NCBI GenBank assembly: GCA_947038745.1
Contig: CAMQXE010000092.1
Coordinates: 1 to 5,825, forward strand
DNA from: an uncultured Propionibacteriaceae bacterium
Lineage (GTDB): Bacteria > Actinomycetota > Actinomycetes > Propionibacteriales > Propionibacteriaceae
DNA: 5,825 nt
Reading direction: 5' to 3'
The notes below the pieces were generated by a model. That model was not told where the DNA came from and searched no databases. It saw nothing but the letters and a program-made list of their open reading frames with translations. Made by a program: the position numbers and the translations under genes. Positions 5,155-5,825 of the stretch are shown one piece after another (the stretch's first letter is position 1; each line of letters begins with the position of its first letter).

Positions 5155-5825
5155 ATGCTAACCACGACAGCTACGCCCCGAGTCAGCCTGATCAAGTACG
5201 CCTGGCTCTCCATCGTGACTTCTCTTGTGGTGATTGCTTTAAAGATCGGCGCATACCTTGCTTCTCATTCGGTAGGTCTACTTTCTGACGCCGCAGAATC
5301 TCTGGTAAATCTTGCTGCTGCCATCGTGGCTTTGGTTGCTTTAAGTGTGGCCCAAAGCGACGCCGATGACGGCCATCATTTTGGCCATACCAAGGCAGAA
5401 TACTTCTCGGCAGCGCTCGAAGGTTTGCTGATCTTTGTCGCTGCTGGATACATCATCTATGAGGCGATCAAACGGCTTCAGCACCCTGAGCCTCTTGCCA
5501 ATGTTGGTCTTGGTTTGCTTATTTCCATCCTGGCTTCAGCGGCTAATGGCGTCGTTGCGCTGATCTTGTTGCGTGCTGGTAAAGCTCATCGGTCTGCATC
5601 ACTGGTTGCTGATGGCAAGCACCTTATGGCTGATGTGTGGACTTCAGTTGGAGTCACCGCTGGCATTGGGCTGGTTCTTATCGCAAAGCTCTTAGGGATG
5701 AATTGCTGGTGGATTGATCCGATTGTTGCCATCATCGTGGGCTGCAACATCATCGTGACCGGATTCCTTCTGATGAAGCGTTCGCTGAGCGCGCTTCTTG
5801 ATGCTTCGCTCGATGAGGAAGAGAA
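5155..5825 (+). CDS. Cation diffusion facilitator family transporter, 5' part (partial)
   Basis: A membrane antiporter of the cation diffusion facilitator family, which exports divalent metals such as Zn2+, Fe2+, Mn2+ or Co2+ in exchange for protons. The first 223 codons are present; the cytoplasmic C-terminal domain lies beyond the window. Visible marks are VGLLSDAAESLVNLAAA (40-56, TM2), a His/Asp-rich loop then HHFGHTKAEYFSA (74-86), DGKHLMADVWTSVGV (153-167, TM5), WWIDPI (185-190) and LLDASLDEE (214-222). The transport-site residues expected from family alignment are Glu48 and Asn52 in TM2 with His156 and Asp160 in TM5. TM2 is therefore ExxxN rather than the DxxxD or HxxxD of FieF-like or zinc-type members, so metal choice cannot be predicted. 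The ATG at 5155 has no Shine-Dalgarno sequence and may be leaderless. Divergent from the TSUP-yhhQ pair. Confidence 0.93.
   Translation, partial: MLTTTATPRVSLIKYAWLSIVTSLVVIALKIGAYLASHSVGLLSDAAESLVNLAAAIVALVALSVAQSDADDGHHFGHTKAEYFSAALEGLLIFVAAGYIIYEAIKRLQHPEPLANVGLGLLISILASAANGVVALILLRAGKAHRSASLVADGKHLMADVWTSVGVTAGIGLVLIAKLLGMNCWWIDPIVAIIVGCNIIVTGFLLMKRSLSALLDASLDEEE

Overview
The window reads as chromosomal DNA from an actinobacterium of moderate GC. The evidence is an N-terminal IF-2 fragment with a long Ala/Pro/Lys/Arg linker ending in RPGNNPFA, a short NusA without C-terminal acidic repeats, an actinobacterial-type RimP, and use of GTG starts. TTA codons are common and base composition looks only moderately GC-rich by eye, so a lineage such as Actinomycetaceae fits better than streptomycetes. 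The genus cannot be fixed from this sequence.

Region 1 (1-2523, all minus strand) is the conserved operon rimP - nusA - ylxR - infB. Transcription runs from about 2550 down towards 1, and infB leaves the window. rimP and nusA abut exactly (stop TAA followed directly by ATG) and are probably translationally coupled. A near-perfect 14-bp hairpin lies just after nusA, before ylxR. A 166-bp leader before infB holds a small hairpin and a chain of four very short reading frames joined by ATGA overlaps. These genes serve ribosome maturation (RimP), transcription elongation, termination and antitermination (NusA), RNA or nucleoid binding (YlxR) and translation initiation (IF-2).

Region 2 (2524-5066) starts at a 54-bp divergent intergenic region. 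On the plus strand is an inosine/uridine-type nucleoside hydrolase. Its 3' end overlaps by 21 bp the 3' end of a minus-strand YhhQ/VUT-family transporter (queuosine-precursor uptake family). The YhhQ gene is in turn coupled by an ATGA overlap to an upstream TSUP (TauE/SafE, DUF81) membrane protein. Nucleoside cleavage beside a deazapurine-base transporter suggests, as a hypothesis only, salvage of queuine or a related base.

Region 3 (5067-5825) is an 88-bp divergent intergenic region with a small inverted repeat and a candidate leaderless promoter, followed by the 5' part of a cation diffusion facilitator gene that runs off the window.

No RNA genes, mobile elements, CRISPR arrays or frameshifted genes were seen. 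Most of the window is ordinary core and accessory metabolism. The points worth a second look are regulatory architecture (nusA-ylxR hairpin, infB leader micro-ORFs, possible leaderless starts) and the nucleoside hydrolase / YhhQ pairing.
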